From positions 1-45,296 of the forward strand of contig JALOCA010000030.1 of assembly GCA_023227965.1 (NCBI GenBank): a DNA stretch of 45,296 bases, written 5' to 3'. The translations under genes were made by a program, and so were the position numbers. Below, in pieces: positions 15,695 through 24,957 of this stretch. Numbering within the stretch: position 1 is the first letter of the stretch; each line of letters starts with the position of its first letter. The DNA comes from Lentimicrobiaceae bacterium. Its GTDB lineage: Bacteria; Bacteroidota; Bacteroidia; Bacteroidales; JALOCA01. Under the pieces are notes generated by a model. The model had not been told where the DNA came from and ran no database searches. It saw nothing but the letters and a program-made list of their open reading frames with translations.

Positions 15695-17059
15695 TTACTG
15701 GTTTCCGGGCAGGAGCAGTACCTGGTAACCCGCTTTGATCGTTATCTTGACAGCACTCATCTTTTTACTGATATACTGAGAAGCCCCCTGGATAAGCCCT
15801 TTCCCTAAATCGGCCGCCAGTTGTGAACCCGCATTATCCGAAATCATAATGCCGGAACCGGTTGAAGAAGCCAAAGTAGAAGCAACTTCTTTTGCTGCTT
15901 TTATTGCATCATTGCCGGGTACGGATATTCCCGGTTGTCCGTCCATACCATATACCTGTAACTGAACGGGGATGATATTCCCGGCATATTGGATGGAAGT
16001 AATGGTAACGTTCATCCGTTCGCCCCCGATCCGGCAGGCACCTGTGATAAGCGTATTGGCGGGGATCAACACGTCACTAACCTGTATGGGTTCCATCAGC
16101 CGCAATTGCAGCTCTTTCCCGTTGGTCAGTGTTACAGTCTGGCTGATGCAGGCACGGATACTGTTTTTGCCCGTCACCTCTTCATTTCCGGCAACAGTCA
16201 GGAACCCTGAATTTCGAGGCTTTCTATCTTGTTCCGCATTTTCCCGGTCGTTCTCTGGGGTTGCGAGTAAAGACACCACGTTTTGCCTTACCTGCCGGAC
16301 AGGATGGGCAACCACTTTTCCTGTGGAAGATGGAATTGATGAACCCTTATTGGCCTGTGGAGGCGAAGTATTAACTCCCGGAGCAGCAGTTCCCGGCATA
16401 TACTTTGCTGCTAACTGGTATGATTTTTCAATCATTTCCAGTTGGTCGTCCCCTGTTTTTTTACGCAGCGCACCTTCTTCCTGTTTACGCTCCAGTTCCT
16501 GAATGCGGTTCTCCAGTTTCTCCCTTGATTGCTCATCCACCGCAGTGGCCGGTTGGTTGTTCCAATTGCCCAACTGCTTGTTGATGTTTTGATAGGCACT
16601 GGCAGAAGACCGGATAGCCGAAGTCTTGTCTGAAGACTGAAGCTGAACGCTGCTGCCTAAACTGGACGGATTCCGGTAATGATCCGATAGGTTGGACGTT
16701 GTTCCCGAACGTCGGTCCAGTCCCTTTTTTGATTGTTCTTCCTCCAGTAAATAAGCGAAATCCGACAAAGAGCGTTTCTTTTCTTTATCCTTTTGTCTGA
16801 CGGCCTCCTGCTCATAGGCTTCCCGCTTGTTTTCCACCATACCTTTTTCTTTGGGCATTGGCAGGTCGGTATTCAATCCCGCCGGTTGTCCCGCCTTTTC
16901 CTTTTGGTCGGTCGATGGTGCAAAAATCAGCCACATCGATCCGGCAAAAAGCAGGACGAACAGCGGGTAAATGAGCAGCTTCATACGTTTTTGCCGTTGC
17001 TGTGGCGTGAGTTCTTTTTTCTCCTGGCCACTTTCCTTGTTTTGTTTATTCTCTGTCAT
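15695..17059 (-). CDS. traM: TraM, conjugative transposon protein (VirB10-like)
   Basis: 454 residues. A single N-terminal membrane segment (LLIYPLFVLLFAGSMWLIFAPS, about residues 29-50) is followed by a long low-complexity linker with a coiled-coil-like stretch (RIQELERKQEEGALRK) and a conserved C-terminal beta domain from about residue 290 (IRACISQTVTLTNGKELQLRLMEPIQVSDVLIPANTLITGACRIGGERMNV). This is the VirB10-like scaffold across inner and outer membranes. Its start lies 1 nt after the traL stop, so the two are tightly coupled. Also called TraM in CTnDOT. Confidence 0.93.
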   Translation of the reverse strand: MTENKQNKESGQEKKELTPQQRQKRMKLLIYPLFVLLFAGSMWLIFAPSTDQKEKAGQPAGLNTDLPMPKEKGMVENKREAYEQEAVRQKDKEKKRSLSDFAYLLEEEQSKKGLDRRSGTTSNLSDHYRNPSSLGSSVQLQSSDKTSAIRSSASAYQNINKQLGNWNNQPATAVDEQSREKLENRIQELERKQEEGALRKKTGDDQLEMIEKSYQLAAKYMPGTAAPGVNTSPPQANKGSSIPSSTGKVVAHPVRQVRQNVVSLLATPENDRENAEQDRKPRNSGFLTVAGNEEVTGKNSIRACISQTVTLTNGKELQLRLMEPIQVSDVLIPANTLITGACRIGGERMNVTITSIQYAGNIIPVQLQVYGMDGQPGISVPGNDAIKAAKEVASTLASSTGSGIMISDNAGSQLAADLGKGLIQGASQYISKKMSAVKITIKAGYQVLLLPGNQ

Positions 17060-17060
17060 A

Positions 17061-17336
17061 CTAAAAATTGTTTAGTTGTTTTAAACTGTCCGTTTTATGC
17101 CGCATTTTCTTCAATTCAAATTGCAGCCTTTCGATATGATCCACCTTCATTTTTTCACCCCGGTCTTTACCCAGGTTGTAAATCGACGAAAAAGTCATGA
17201 AAATGGATAATCCGCTGAAGATCATCAACATGATCACGATAAGGATAACGCGGCGGTCGGGTGTAAGCCTGCCAAACAGGTTGCGCAGGCCATCTTCCCA
17301 ATACTCGTTTACTTTGTTGATTAACTTTCTTATCAT
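17061..17336 (-). CDS. traL: TraL, small membrane protein of the conjugation apparatus (DUF3989)
   Basis: 91 residues. N-terminal amphipathic part with EYWEDGLRNLFGRLTPDRRVILI, a membrane segment at about 29-51, and a basic coiled tail. Size, order between traK and traM, and the LTPDRR box match TraL of CTnDOT-type elements. The start codon is 7 nt from the traK stop. Confidence 0.88.
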   Translation of the reverse strand: MIRKLINKVNEYWEDGLRNLFGRLTPDRRVILIVIMLMIFSGLSIFMTFSSIYNLGKDRGEKMKVDHIERLQFELKKMRHKTDSLKQLNNF

Positions 17337-17343
17337 CGCGTAT

Positions 17344-17967
17344 CTACCTTTCCATTACGCTGATGTCGCGGTTCTCCAGTATCTCGAAACGCTCCATGGT
17401 GAACCCTTGGGGGTTGTTGTCGGAGCGTACCGAGTTGATCAGGTCACAGCGCGTGACCAGGCTGCGCTGCGTAATGTTACTTTCGCGGATGATCATCTGC
17501 CGCGCATAGGTCACCACCTGGTATGGATAGTTGTTGAAGTTGCACGTTACACTGTCCACCCGGATAGCCTGGTTGATGTTCCCCGAGATAATCCGGTCGT
17601 AATACCCCTTTTCCTGCATATCCTTGTAATAGCGGAATGCGCTTTTATCCACCAGGAACAGGGCGCGGTTGATGTTGTTTTCAATCGCGTTTTTGTCCGG
17701 TGAAAGGGTGAAAAACAGTTCATGGAAACGGCGTACATGCTCTTTGGCCTCGACGGGACGGTTTTGCGACAAGTCCTGCGAGAGTGCCAGCATCAACGAT
17801 TTTCCACCGTCCAGCACATATATTTTCTGACGTTGCTTTTCAGCAAAACTGTACGAACTCCATACCGAATAACCGGTTATGCCCGCACACAGGCAGATGA
17901 ATACAATACCGAACAGCCGTATCTGTTTAAAAGATGTCTCGATTGTTTTTAATGATTTAAATTCCAT
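17344..17967 (-). CDS. traK: TraK, conjugative transposon protein (VirB8-like)
   Basis: 207 residues from ATG 17967; the open frame reaches 18048 but that part overlaps the traJ end and does not look like the family. Seen: MEFKSLKTIETSFKQIRLFG opening, a membrane segment at about 19-40, and a periplasmic domain with DGGKSLMLALSQDLSQNRPVEAKEHVRRFHELFFTLSPD, highly characteristic of TraK. VirB8-like factors help assemble the channel. Next gene traL follows after 7 nt. Confidence 0.93.
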   Translation of the reverse strand: MEFKSLKTIETSFKQIRLFGIVFICLCAGITGYSVWSSYSFAEKQRQKIYVLDGGKSLMLALSQDLSQNRPVEAKEHVRRFHELFFTLSPDKNAIENNINRALFLVDKSAFRYYKDMQEKGYYDRIISGNINQAIRVDSVTCNFNNYPYQVVTYARQMIIRESNITQRSLVTRCDLINSVRSDNNPQGFTMERFEILENRDISVMER

Positions 17968-17986
17968 TTTTTGTGATGTGTTAAGT

Positions 17987-18991
17987 TTATTTTCCCAGTA
18001 ACCTTCCGGATACGTTACCAACAGCAGCTCCCGCCATTCCTCCGGCATATGCCCCGCCTTTGCCTGCGGCAGTATTTACATTACGGTTATAGCTACCCAT
18101 ACCTCCGGCCTGGATAATCCAGTTGGCCACTGTCGGGATGGTGAAATAACCGACGATGCCAATGATCATGAATACCACATACACACTGTTGCTACCATCC
18201 GGGATAAAATTCGGATCGCTCAGCTGTTCGATATCCTTTTGCAGCATCAGAACCTGGATGCGTGCCAGGATGGAACTGAATATGTCAGAAACAGGCAACC
18301 ACAGGTACACCGATATGTAGCGCGTTATCCATTGGGTAAGTGTAGCTTGAAAACCGTCATACACGCTGATGGCAAAAGCTATCGGTCCCAGAATGGACAG
18401 TACCACAAGAAAGAAGGTGCGTAAAGTGTCAATGATAAGCGCAGCAGCCTGAAACAGGAGCTCCAGCAATTCCCGGAACCAGTTTTGAACAGTCTGTTTA
18501 AAGCTGTAGAAACCACGCTCGATGTACATTCCCGCAATCTGTGGAGCATCCAAAATGCCTAGTTCCTCCAGCCGTTGGTCAAAAGCCTGGTTGTCAACCA
18601 GCCAGGCTGTTTCAGTATTGCGCCGCATGGCCTCCTCCTCCAGCTTGTCCTTTTGCTCCCGGTACTTGTTCATATCGAAAGTCTGCGACTCAAGGATACT
18701 GTGCGTACCGGTAACGACAGGCGACATTACGGCGTTGATCGTACCCAGCACGAATGTTGGGAAAAACATGATGCACAATCCGATGGCAAATGGCCGCAGT
18801 AAAGGATACACATCGATGGGTTCAGCTCGTGCAAGCGCTTGCCACACACGGATGGCTACATAAAAGAGCGCCCCCAGCCCGGCTATTCCCTTTGCCACGC
18901 CGATCATATTGCTGCAAAGGGGCATCATCTCCGTATACAGGTTACGGAGGATCTGATGCAGGTTGTCAAAATCTATTGCCAGCAGTATCAT
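17987..18991 (-). CDS. traJ: TraJ, polytopic membrane protein (VirB6-like)
   Basis: 334 residues from ATG 18991, which lies one nucleotide after the traI stop (18993-18995); a longer frame to 19147 overlaps traI. Multiple membrane segments are seen (IAGLGALFYVAIRVW, FAIGLCIMFFPTFVLGTINAV, LRTFFLVVLSILGPIAFAISVYDGF, VVFMIIGIVGYFTIPTVANWII). The Gly/Ala-rich tail (AGKGGAYAGGMAGAAVGN) is usual. It forms part of the inner-membrane channel. Confidence 0.92.
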   Translation of the reverse strand: MILLAIDFDNLHQILRNLYTEMMPLCSNMIGVAKGIAGLGALFYVAIRVWQALARAEPIDVYPLLRPFAIGLCIMFFPTFVLGTINAVMSPVVTGTHSILESQTFDMNKYREQKDKLEEEAMRRNTETAWLVDNQAFDQRLEELGILDAPQIAGMYIERGFYSFKQTVQNWFRELLELLFQAAALIIDTLRTFFLVVLSILGPIAFAISVYDGFQATLTQWITRYISVYLWLPVSDIFSSILARIQVLMLQKDIEQLSDPNFIPDGSNSVYVVFMIIGIVGYFTIPTVANWIIQAGGMGSYNRNVNTAAGKGGAYAGGMAGAAVGNVSGRLLGK

Positions 18992-18992
18992 C

Positions 18993-19622
18993 TTACCAAT
19001 ACCTTTCAGATGGTGAGCCGTACAAAGCCATGATCCGGTCGGTATCGTTTTTCTTTTTGGCCCGTAAATAGGATACCGAGATGTTTTTATTGGTATAATA
19101 CTGAACCAGGTTTTTGTACTGGCGCACCTCATTGTATATCCGGTCAATCACCGACATTCGTTCGGCATCGCTCATCGAGAGCCCGGTGGCTGAAGTAATC
19201 GTTTTCAGTTCGGTCAGCACCGCACTGCTTTCCTCCAGCAGTTTGGCATAGCCCAAAGCAATGGCGCTTAATTCTTCGACCGAAAAATTTTCATCAGCTA
19301 TCATTTTTTGGAAACTGTTGACATAGATGTCCGAAATATCACCTACCAGCAAAATCGTTTGCTGCACTTTCCGGGCGTCTTTCACCAAGTCGTGAACTGA
19401 TTTTAGAGCATCATAGTATTGTTTCCCCTGAGTATAAACCTTCTGAACTTCCTGAAAGTTTTTCAGCATATTAGCCGCCGTCGAGGATGTTTGTATGACC
19501 TGGTTGGCCGTATTGACAATACTTTGCACAAAGTTGGTCGGGTCAGTTACGATAAATTGTGCTTTGCCTGAAAGGCTGCATATTGAAAGCATTGCAGCCA
19601 AAAGAAAGATTTTTGTTTTCAT
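18993..19622 (-). CDS. traI: TraI, secreted conjugation protein (DUF4141, VirB5-like position)
   Basis: 209 residues with signal peptide (about 1-21, ending GKAQ). Conserved start of the mature part: FIVTDPTNFVQSIVNTANQVIQTSSTAANMLKNFQEVQKVY. Mostly helical, ending KKKNDTDRIMALYG. It lies between traG and traJ as in CTnDOT; traH is not seen. Role in the channel is not well defined for the family. Confidence 0.9.
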   Translation of the reverse strand: MKTKIFLLAAMLSICSLSGKAQFIVTDPTNFVQSIVNTANQVIQTSSTAANMLKNFQEVQKVYTQGKQYYDALKSVHDLVKDARKVQQTILLVGDISDIYVNSFQKMIADENFSVEELSAIALGYAKLLEESSAVLTELKTITSATGLSMSDAERMSVIDRIYNEVRQYKNLVQYYTNKNISVSYLRAKKKNDTDRIMALYGSPSERYW

Positions 19623-19696
19623 ATTCTTATTATTTTAAAATGATTACTGTTTGCAGTGTTTGAAAGCCTTCCCTTTGGGAAGGTCCGCAGGAGCTT

Positions 19697-22192
19697 TTAT
19701 CTTTTATTCTCTGCCAGTTGTTTGATGGCCAATTCGATGTTGCCGTCCAGCTTTTCGGACAGTTTCAGCACTTCCATTTTTTCGGTTTCTTCCGTGGTGT
19801 AGGTCATATACTCTTCCGGCGAAACTTCGGTAGCATATACGGCGCTTTGTACCCCGCCCAGTCCGATCCAGACCTCTTTGTACCGTCTCGACGGATGGTT
19901 GTTCATGTTGATCGAGAGGATTTGAGCCTTTTCCTTATCAGTCAGTCCCAGCAATGACTGTATGGAATCGAACTTGTTCATGTATTTGCGCTGGTCCAGC
20001 AGGATTTTACAATCGGAGTTGTTGATGATGCTTTCCTTGACCACAGGACTTGAAATAATGTCATCAACCTCCTGTGTAACCACTATGGCTTCCCCGAAAT
20101 ATTTACGCACTGTTTTATACATATATTTCAGATATTCAGCCATATTAGCAGAGGCAATGGCTTTCCAGGCTTCTTCAATTATCAATTGTTTACGAACCCC
20201 TTTTAACCGACGCATCTTGTTGATAAAAGCCTCCATGATGATGATGGTCACTACCGGAAAAAGCTCCTTGTTTTCCTTGATGGCATCAATTTCAAAGACG
20301 ATGAACCGCTTGGAAAGAAGGTCTATATTCTTGTTGGAATTCAACAGAAAATCAAAACGCCCTCCACGATAATATTGCTTAAGGGTAGTAAGCAAATTGT
20401 CGATATTGAAATCCTCTTTGCTTACCTTAATTTCCCGTTGTTCCATCTTCTCTCGGTAAACATCCCGCATAAACTCATAAAAAGTATTGAAACAAGGCAT
20501 TATACTTTTGTCTGCCTGTATCTGTCCGATATAGTCATTTACAGCACTACCCAGTTCGCCCGATTCAGTTTTAGAGGTTTTATCATCTTCACTTTTCCAA
20601 AGGGTCAGAAGCAGTGTTTTGATACTGTCCTTTTTTTCGACATCAAACTGGTAATCATCTGTGTAAAAAGGATTGAACGAGATAGGGTTATCCTCGGTAT
20701 AGGTAAAATAAACACCATCTTCTCCTTTGGTTTTCCGGTTAATCAGGGTACAAAGCCCCTGATAAGAGTTTCCCGTATCTACCAGCAATACATGTGCACC
20801 CTGCTCGTAATATTGCCTGACCAGGTGGTTCATAAAGAAGGATTTTCCACTGCCGCTTGGTCCGAGTACAAACTTGTTGCGGTTGGTAATTATCCCTTTT
20901 TTCATCGGCAGGTCGGAAATATCCAGATGAATGGGTTTACCCGAAATACGGTCAACCATTTTAATACCGAACGGACTGGGCGAACTGCGGTAGTTGGTTT
21001 CTTGGGTAAAGAAACACAGCGCCGGTTCGATGAAGGTGTAAAAACTTTCTTCCGAAGGGAAATCTGCGGCATTACCGGGAATACCGGCCCAGTATAGGGT
21101 GGGCGCATCTACCGTATTGTGGCGGGGTTTACATTCCATCAGGGCAAGCTGCGACCCTACATCGTTTCGAATATGCTTCAACTCTTCAGAATCATCGCTC
21201 CATGCCATGACATTGAAATGGGCGCGAACAGAAGTCAGTCCGAATGAGTGCGCCTCATTCAAATACTTGTCAATCCATTCCTTGTTTATCTGGTTTCCGC
21301 GGCTGTAGCGTGAAAGCGACTGCATGTTACGGGCGGATTTTTCGAATTTCCGCAGGTTTTCGGCGCTGTCTTCCAGAAAAATGAACTGGTTATAAACATG
21401 GTCACATGAAAGCAGCAAACCAACAGGAGAAGCAAACGAGAGCAAACAATCGCTACGGTCTGTCGATAGTTTTTCGAACCTCCGGTCAGTAGCCACCCGT
21501 CCGGGCAGGTCTTCCACATCAGAAACCGTATGCAGGCATACGTGTTTATCCCCGATGCGAAGCCCCTGGGCGCCCAGTTCCATATCCTGTAAACAGGTGG
21601 TATCTGAAGGCGAGAGCGAAAAGTACTGTTCGATCAGCCCTGCAATGTTTTCCGTTCCGGTAATTTCGTCAGACGTTAAACGGGTCAGGGTAATAAACCC
21701 GCTGTCGTTCACAATCCTTTCGAATTGTCCCACAGCTTCAATGAATTTTACCGCCGTTTCCCTGTTTACCTCCTTGGGCAGGATAAAGCCACGGCACAAG
21801 GATGAGAAATTCGATTGCATCCGCATCCTCTCCTTCGTGGTCTTAGTCAGGAACAGAAAACAGGTATGGTTCAAAAAAGGGCGTTCGTTAAAGTGATGTT
21901 CAAACGAACGGGACAGGAAGCTCATATCTTCCCGGTCTGTTTCGGGTTCATATCGCTCTTTTACGAACCAATCCGCTTTGTGGACAATGCTGTAATCAGG
22001 CAAAACCTTAATGGCCTTTACCCATGACGAGTGAATGGCTCCGTACTCTGCACTTGTGACAGTAAAGAGTTCCGGCAAGTCAACTTTAAAGGCGACGGTA
22101 ATGTCGGCATCTTTAGAGATGATACAGTCGTGTTCAACGGCCAGCAGCGGAAACTTGCTTTCAATGGTGGCAGCTTTTAACATATTCCTCAT
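19697..22192 (-). CDS. traG: TraG, VirB4-like conjugation ATPase
   Basis: 831 residues. The N-terminal half is the family's channel-docking part (KDADITVAFKVDLPELFTVT, then FNERPFLNHTCFLFLTK). The C-terminal RecA-like half has Walker A GPSGSGKS at 444-451, HVLLVDTGNSYQGL as in VirB4/TraC, a Walker B-like LSKRFIVFEIDAIKENKELFP, and IEEAWKAIASANMAEYLKYMYKTVRKY with the conserved EEAW. It energises assembly and substrate transfer. Start is the ATG in the ATGA overlap with traF (22189-22192). Confidence 0.95.
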   Translation of the reverse strand: MRNMLKAATIESKFPLLAVEHDCIISKDADITVAFKVDLPELFTVTSAEYGAIHSSWVKAIKVLPDYSIVHKADWFVKERYEPETDREDMSFLSRSFEHHFNERPFLNHTCFLFLTKTTKERMRMQSNFSSLCRGFILPKEVNRETAVKFIEAVGQFERIVNDSGFITLTRLTSDEITGTENIAGLIEQYFSLSPSDTTCLQDMELGAQGLRIGDKHVCLHTVSDVEDLPGRVATDRRFEKLSTDRSDCLLSFASPVGLLLSCDHVYNQFIFLEDSAENLRKFEKSARNMQSLSRYSRGNQINKEWIDKYLNEAHSFGLTSVRAHFNVMAWSDDSEELKHIRNDVGSQLALMECKPRHNTVDAPTLYWAGIPGNAADFPSEESFYTFIEPALCFFTQETNYRSSPSPFGIKMVDRISGKPIHLDISDLPMKKGIITNRNKFVLGPSGSGKSFFMNHLVRQYYEQGAHVLLVDTGNSYQGLCTLINRKTKGEDGVYFTYTEDNPISFNPFYTDDYQFDVEKKDSIKTLLLTLWKSEDDKTSKTESGELGSAVNDYIGQIQADKSIMPCFNTFYEFMRDVYREKMEQREIKVSKEDFNIDNLLTTLKQYYRGGRFDFLLNSNKNIDLLSKRFIVFEIDAIKENKELFPVVTIIIMEAFINKMRRLKGVRKQLIIEEAWKAIASANMAEYLKYMYKTVRKYFGEAIVVTQEVDDIISSPVVKESIINNSDCKILLDQRKYMNKFDSIQSLLGLTDKEKAQILSINMNNHPSRRYKEVWIGLGGVQSAVYATEVSPEEYMTYTTEETEKMEVLKLSEKLDGNIELAIKQLAENKR

Positions 22193-22518
22193 GGCGTTAC
22201 CCCTTTCTTTTTCAAGAATAACAGGCGAAGTGGGACCTTCCGGTTGATCAGGTAGCGTGGGTGTTGCCGCCTGGCCATAAGCTTCATCAAGCCATGCTCT
22301 CCATACTTTGCATTAAGTGAAAAGGTCAGCCATACCAGCAACGAAGCGGCTATTACTCCGAAACCTATACAAATCCATTGGTTGGCGCCAGCCATGAACA
22401 TCACTACGAAAATGATAAACACAGAGAGCAGCCCACCCGCGAAGATGAACAGGTATTGACTTTTAAGCCCCTGAAACTCCACGCTTTTTCCTATTCCTTT
22501 ATTGATCATGTATTCCAT
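22189..22518 (-). CDS. traF: TraF, membrane protein (DUF4133, VirB3-like)
   Basis: 109 residues from ATG 22518; the frame extends upstream to 22611 but that would overlap traE and lacks family sequence. MEYMINKGIGKSVEFQGLKSQY opens the protein, followed by two membrane segments (about 24-65) and the C-terminal RRQHPRYLINRKVPLRLLF. Order and overlap with traG match VirB3-VirB4 pairs. Confidence 0.92.
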   Translation of the reverse strand: MEYMINKGIGKSVEFQGLKSQYLFIFAGGLLSVFIIFVVMFMAGANQWICIGFGVIAASLLVWLTFSLNAKYGEHGLMKLMARRQHPRYLINRKVPLRLLFLKKKGVTP

Positions 22519-22547
22519 AATTCTGATTAGATGTTTTGTATGGCAGA

Positions 22548-22850
22548 TTAAAGGAAGAAAGAACGCAGAATGGTAGCCGCCACAATCAGGAAGATACAGG
22601 CGCCAAACCACGAGGCCGCGGTTTTCGAAGTATCGGGGTCGCCGCTCGAAAATTTTTGATAAACTTTCACTCCGCCGATAAGCCCAACGACGGCGCCAAT
22701 GGCATAAATCAGTTTAGTGGCCGGATCGAAGTACGAGGTTACCATCTGTGTGGCTTCGGTGATACCGGCTGTTCCGTTGCCCTGGGCAAGTACGGATGAT
22801 GCAGCGACCATCAGTACGGCCGCTGAAAAAAGAAATCTTTTCTTGTTCAT
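22548..22850 (-). CDS. traE: TraE, membrane protein (DUF4134, VirB2-like)
   Basis: 100 residues: signal-like N-terminus, mature start near QGNGTAGITEATQMVTSYFDPATKLIYAIGAVVGLIGGVKVYQKFSSGDPDTSKTAASWFG, and a second hydrophobic segment at the end. Two membrane spans with a small polar loop recall the pilin-like VirB2. It lies 30 nt upstream of traF. Confidence 0.92.
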   Translation of the reverse strand: MNKKRFLFSAAVLMVAASSVLAQGNGTAGITEATQMVTSYFDPATKLIYAIGAVVGLIGGVKVYQKFSSGDPDTSKTAASWFGACIFLIVAATILRSFFL

Positions 22851-22904
22851 AAAAACTGTTTTAAAGTGGTAAAAAGGGTAGATTGTCCTTTACTCCGGAT
22901 GAAT

Positions 22905-22935
22905 AATTGGATGATTTGAATTTTTAGTGGCGCGC
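22905..22935. repeat. Copy B of the dispersed ATTTTTAGTGGC motif
   Basis: AATTGGATGATTTGAATTTTTAGTGGCGCGC in the 137-nt gap between traD and traE. It matches copy C at 36330-36360 over almost its whole length apart from a 2-nt insertion and the last bases. Unlike copies A and C, no strong hairpin follows it. Confidence 0.65.
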
Positions 22936-22987
22936 TTATCCGTTTTACCCATAGTCATGTTGTTTCATTGCCTTGATTTTTTTATGG

Positions 22988-23713
22988 TTACACAAAATTT
23001 TTAATATCAAAATTACCGGGTACTTCGCCACCAGTGGTGTCATGTCCTACGATGATACTTTCATCCGACCGGCGGTGGTAAGCCGCCAGGTGCAGGTTTA
23101 TCACCTCTCTGACAATATCCCTACGTCCGGGTTCGCTCTGTACCAACTGCTCGAACATATCCGTTTGCCGGATTTCCAGCAGCGTCCCTCCGGCCTCTTC
23201 CTTTTCGGGAATGGTGGCGGTTTGGTGATGCACTACGGTCCGCACGGCAGCTCCCATTTCCTCGAAAGTGGACCCTTCGGCCAGGGTAACGTTTCCGGGG
23301 ATCCACGACTGCTCGTCCTCTTCTTCTGATAGGTTATCACCGTGACTATTGCTGTCATATTCCAGAGGCACACTGATGCCCATCGGTTGGTTGTCGGCCC
23401 TGTTGTGCCAGAAGGTTTCATCCAATTCTTTGTCAGGAACCCTTATCGGCGGTTTCACTTGTGAAGGCGCAGCAAAACTATCTTCCTTTTGTATCCCGTT
23501 TTTTTGATTTTCAGGCTTGGTAGCTTCTGGCAGTGAGTGGCGCAGGTCAAAAGTGCTTTTCCCCATAATATCGTCGTCATGGGAATTTCGGGAGGGTATT
23601 TCTGGCGATGCATGGTGCTGTTTGCCCGGTCTGCGGAAAAAGCGTTCCCATAGCAGGTACAGCACTACCCAAAGGATATAAATCATGAAGGCGGTAATAA
23701 AAATGCTTTTCAT
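22988..23713 (-). CDS. traD: TraD-like conjugative transposon protein
   Basis: 241 residues. One N-terminal membrane segment (about 4-22), an acidic disordered middle (residues 30-150, rich in D, E, S) and a folded C-terminus with LEIRQTDMFEQLVQSEPGRRDIVREVINLHLAAYHRRSDESIIVG. It lies between the DUF3408 gene (11 nt upstream) and traE, the position of traD in CTnDOT-type operons. The function is not established; the name follows position and general resemblance. Confidence 0.7.
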   Translation of the reverse strand: MKSIFITAFMIYILWVVLYLLWERFFRRPGKQHHASPEIPSRNSHDDDIMGKSTFDLRHSLPEATKPENQKNGIQKEDSFAAPSQVKPPIRVPDKELDETFWHNRADNQPMGISVPLEYDSNSHGDNLSEEEDEQSWIPGNVTLAEGSTFEEMGAAVRTVVHHQTATIPEKEEAGGTLLEIRQTDMFEQLVQSEPGRRDIVREVINLHLAAYHRRSDESIIVGHDTTGGEVPGNFDIKNFV

Positions 23714-23724
23714 AACCTTATGTG

Positions 23725-24186
23725 CTAAAATATCCCTTCATTTTTCTTGTTGTACAGCGTGGTAATCTCCTGTTGAAACAAGGCAAAATGATGTTCCAGA
23801 ACGTTGTCCAGATAGCTAAACAGGGAGAGATCATTACCGCCGATAACCCGCACGATTTTCAGGATGCGGTCATGGTACTGCTTTCGGATGTAAACCGTTT
23901 TTCCTTCCCGTGCCGTGATACCGCCTGCCTCGCGAATAAACAGGCTTTCGTAGTCCTGCGGTTTTCCCCGGCGGCGACGGTTTTCTTCTTTCAGGGATTC
24001 CGGGTTTATCATTGCCGGAGTTTCCATTTCCTGTGTCTGTTGTGAATCTTTGACATCTTTGTCTTTTTCACTGCCAACGTCTTTGGCATCTTTCACCATT
24101 TGCAGGTGATCCGTTGTGCGAAACGAATGGATGATGCTTTCTGCATCTATTCCATCCAGGTTTACGAGTTCATTTTTCTTTGCCAT
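23725..24186 (-). CDS. DUF3408 protein (TraB/TraC-like)
   Basis: 153 residues. Disordered acidic N-terminal half (KDAKDVGSEKDKDVKDSQQ) and a compact C-terminal domain from about residue 85 with ITAREGKTVYIRKQYHDRILKIVRVIGGNDLSLFSYLDNVLEHHF, the DUF3408 signature, probably ribbon-helix-helix-like. These proteins follow ParA in Bacteroidota elements and may form a partition or DNA-anchoring pair. It starts 7 nt after the parA stop. Confidence 0.85.
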   Translation of the reverse strand: MAKKNELVNLDGIDAESIIHSFRTTDHLQMVKDAKDVGSEKDKDVKDSQQTQEMETPAMINPESLKEENRRRRGKPQDYESLFIREAGGITAREGKTVYIRKQYHDRILKIVRVIGGNDLSLFSYLDNVLEHHFALFQQEITTLYNKKNEGIF

Positions 24187-24193
24187 AGCCCAG

Positions 24194-24946
24194 TTAGTTG
24201 ATTAGTGTAAGGATTTCGTCAGAGAGAGTATCGAGGTTACTGCCTTTAATCAGCAATTTATCGGCAGGGAAAAGGGTGGAACGGAACACTGCTTTGTGCG
24301 CGGCAGATTGTTCGCGTCTAAACCGTTTACTGTCAGGTATGAAAGTCTTCAGAACCTGCAATTGCAGGTCTTCGATCACCTGTTCGTACACGTGGTAGAG
24401 TTCCGTTTTTTCACGTCCGTCCACCATGTTCCATAGCAGGTACAGTCCTTTGATTTTTGCCTTTCCGGTAGTGATAAGTTGTTGGGTTAATACCACGGCA
24501 AAGCGCAGGGTACTTTCCAATACTACCCTATCGGCGCTGACGGGCGAAAAGATATAGTCCATCTGTGAAAGGGTCCGGATAACATCGGCATTGTTCACCG
24601 TTCCGGGCAAGTCGAAGAAAATAAAATCGAACTCGCCGGTTTCTGCCAGTTGCGAAGCCACCTGCATGGCATCTTCCGGAGTACTGCTTACCACAGGGTA
24701 GGCTTTGCGTCCCAGGGTGGTAAACTGCCGGTAAGCCATAAGCTTGTAATGATCATCTTCCATGACTGTTTTTAGGTCGCGCTCCCGCATTTCCACGATG
24801 CTGTATTGCGGGTAGTCGCAATCGACCACAGCCACGCTGTACCCTTTCACATAGTGCAGGTAGCTTGCCACCAACACGGTCAGCGTTGTCTTTCCGACAC
24901 CTCCCTTTTGCGTGGAGAATGCCACGTACTTACTTTCTTTTTTCAT
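24194..24946 (-). CDS. traA: ParA-family ATPase (TraA)
   Basis: 250 residues. Deviant Walker A KGGVGKTT at about 14-21, VVDCDYPQYSIVEMRERD near 40-57, and FIFFDLPGTVNNADV near 108-122 with the switch II aspartate. Member of the ParA/MinD group, first gene of the minus-strand transfer operon. It may place the element or the transfer machinery in the cell. The upstream 300 bp have a strange tetranucleotide periodicity. Confidence 0.92.
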   Translation of the reverse strand: MKKESKYVAFSTQKGGVGKTTLTVLVASYLHYVKGYSVAVVDCDYPQYSIVEMRERDLKTVMEDDHYKLMAYRQFTTLGRKAYPVVSSTPEDAMQVASQLAETGEFDFIFFDLPGTVNNADVIRTLSQMDYIFSPVSADRVVLESTLRFAVVLTQQLITTGKAKIKGLYLLWNMVDGREKTELYHVYEQVIEDLQLQVLKTFIPDSKRFRREQSAAHKAVFRSTLFPADKLLIKGSNLDTLSDEILTLIN

Positions 24947-24957
24947 TACTTGATTTT

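Noticed and set aside
20375..21097. 240-codon plus-strand open frame
   Set aside because: Antisense to traG, whose Walker motifs and length are complete.
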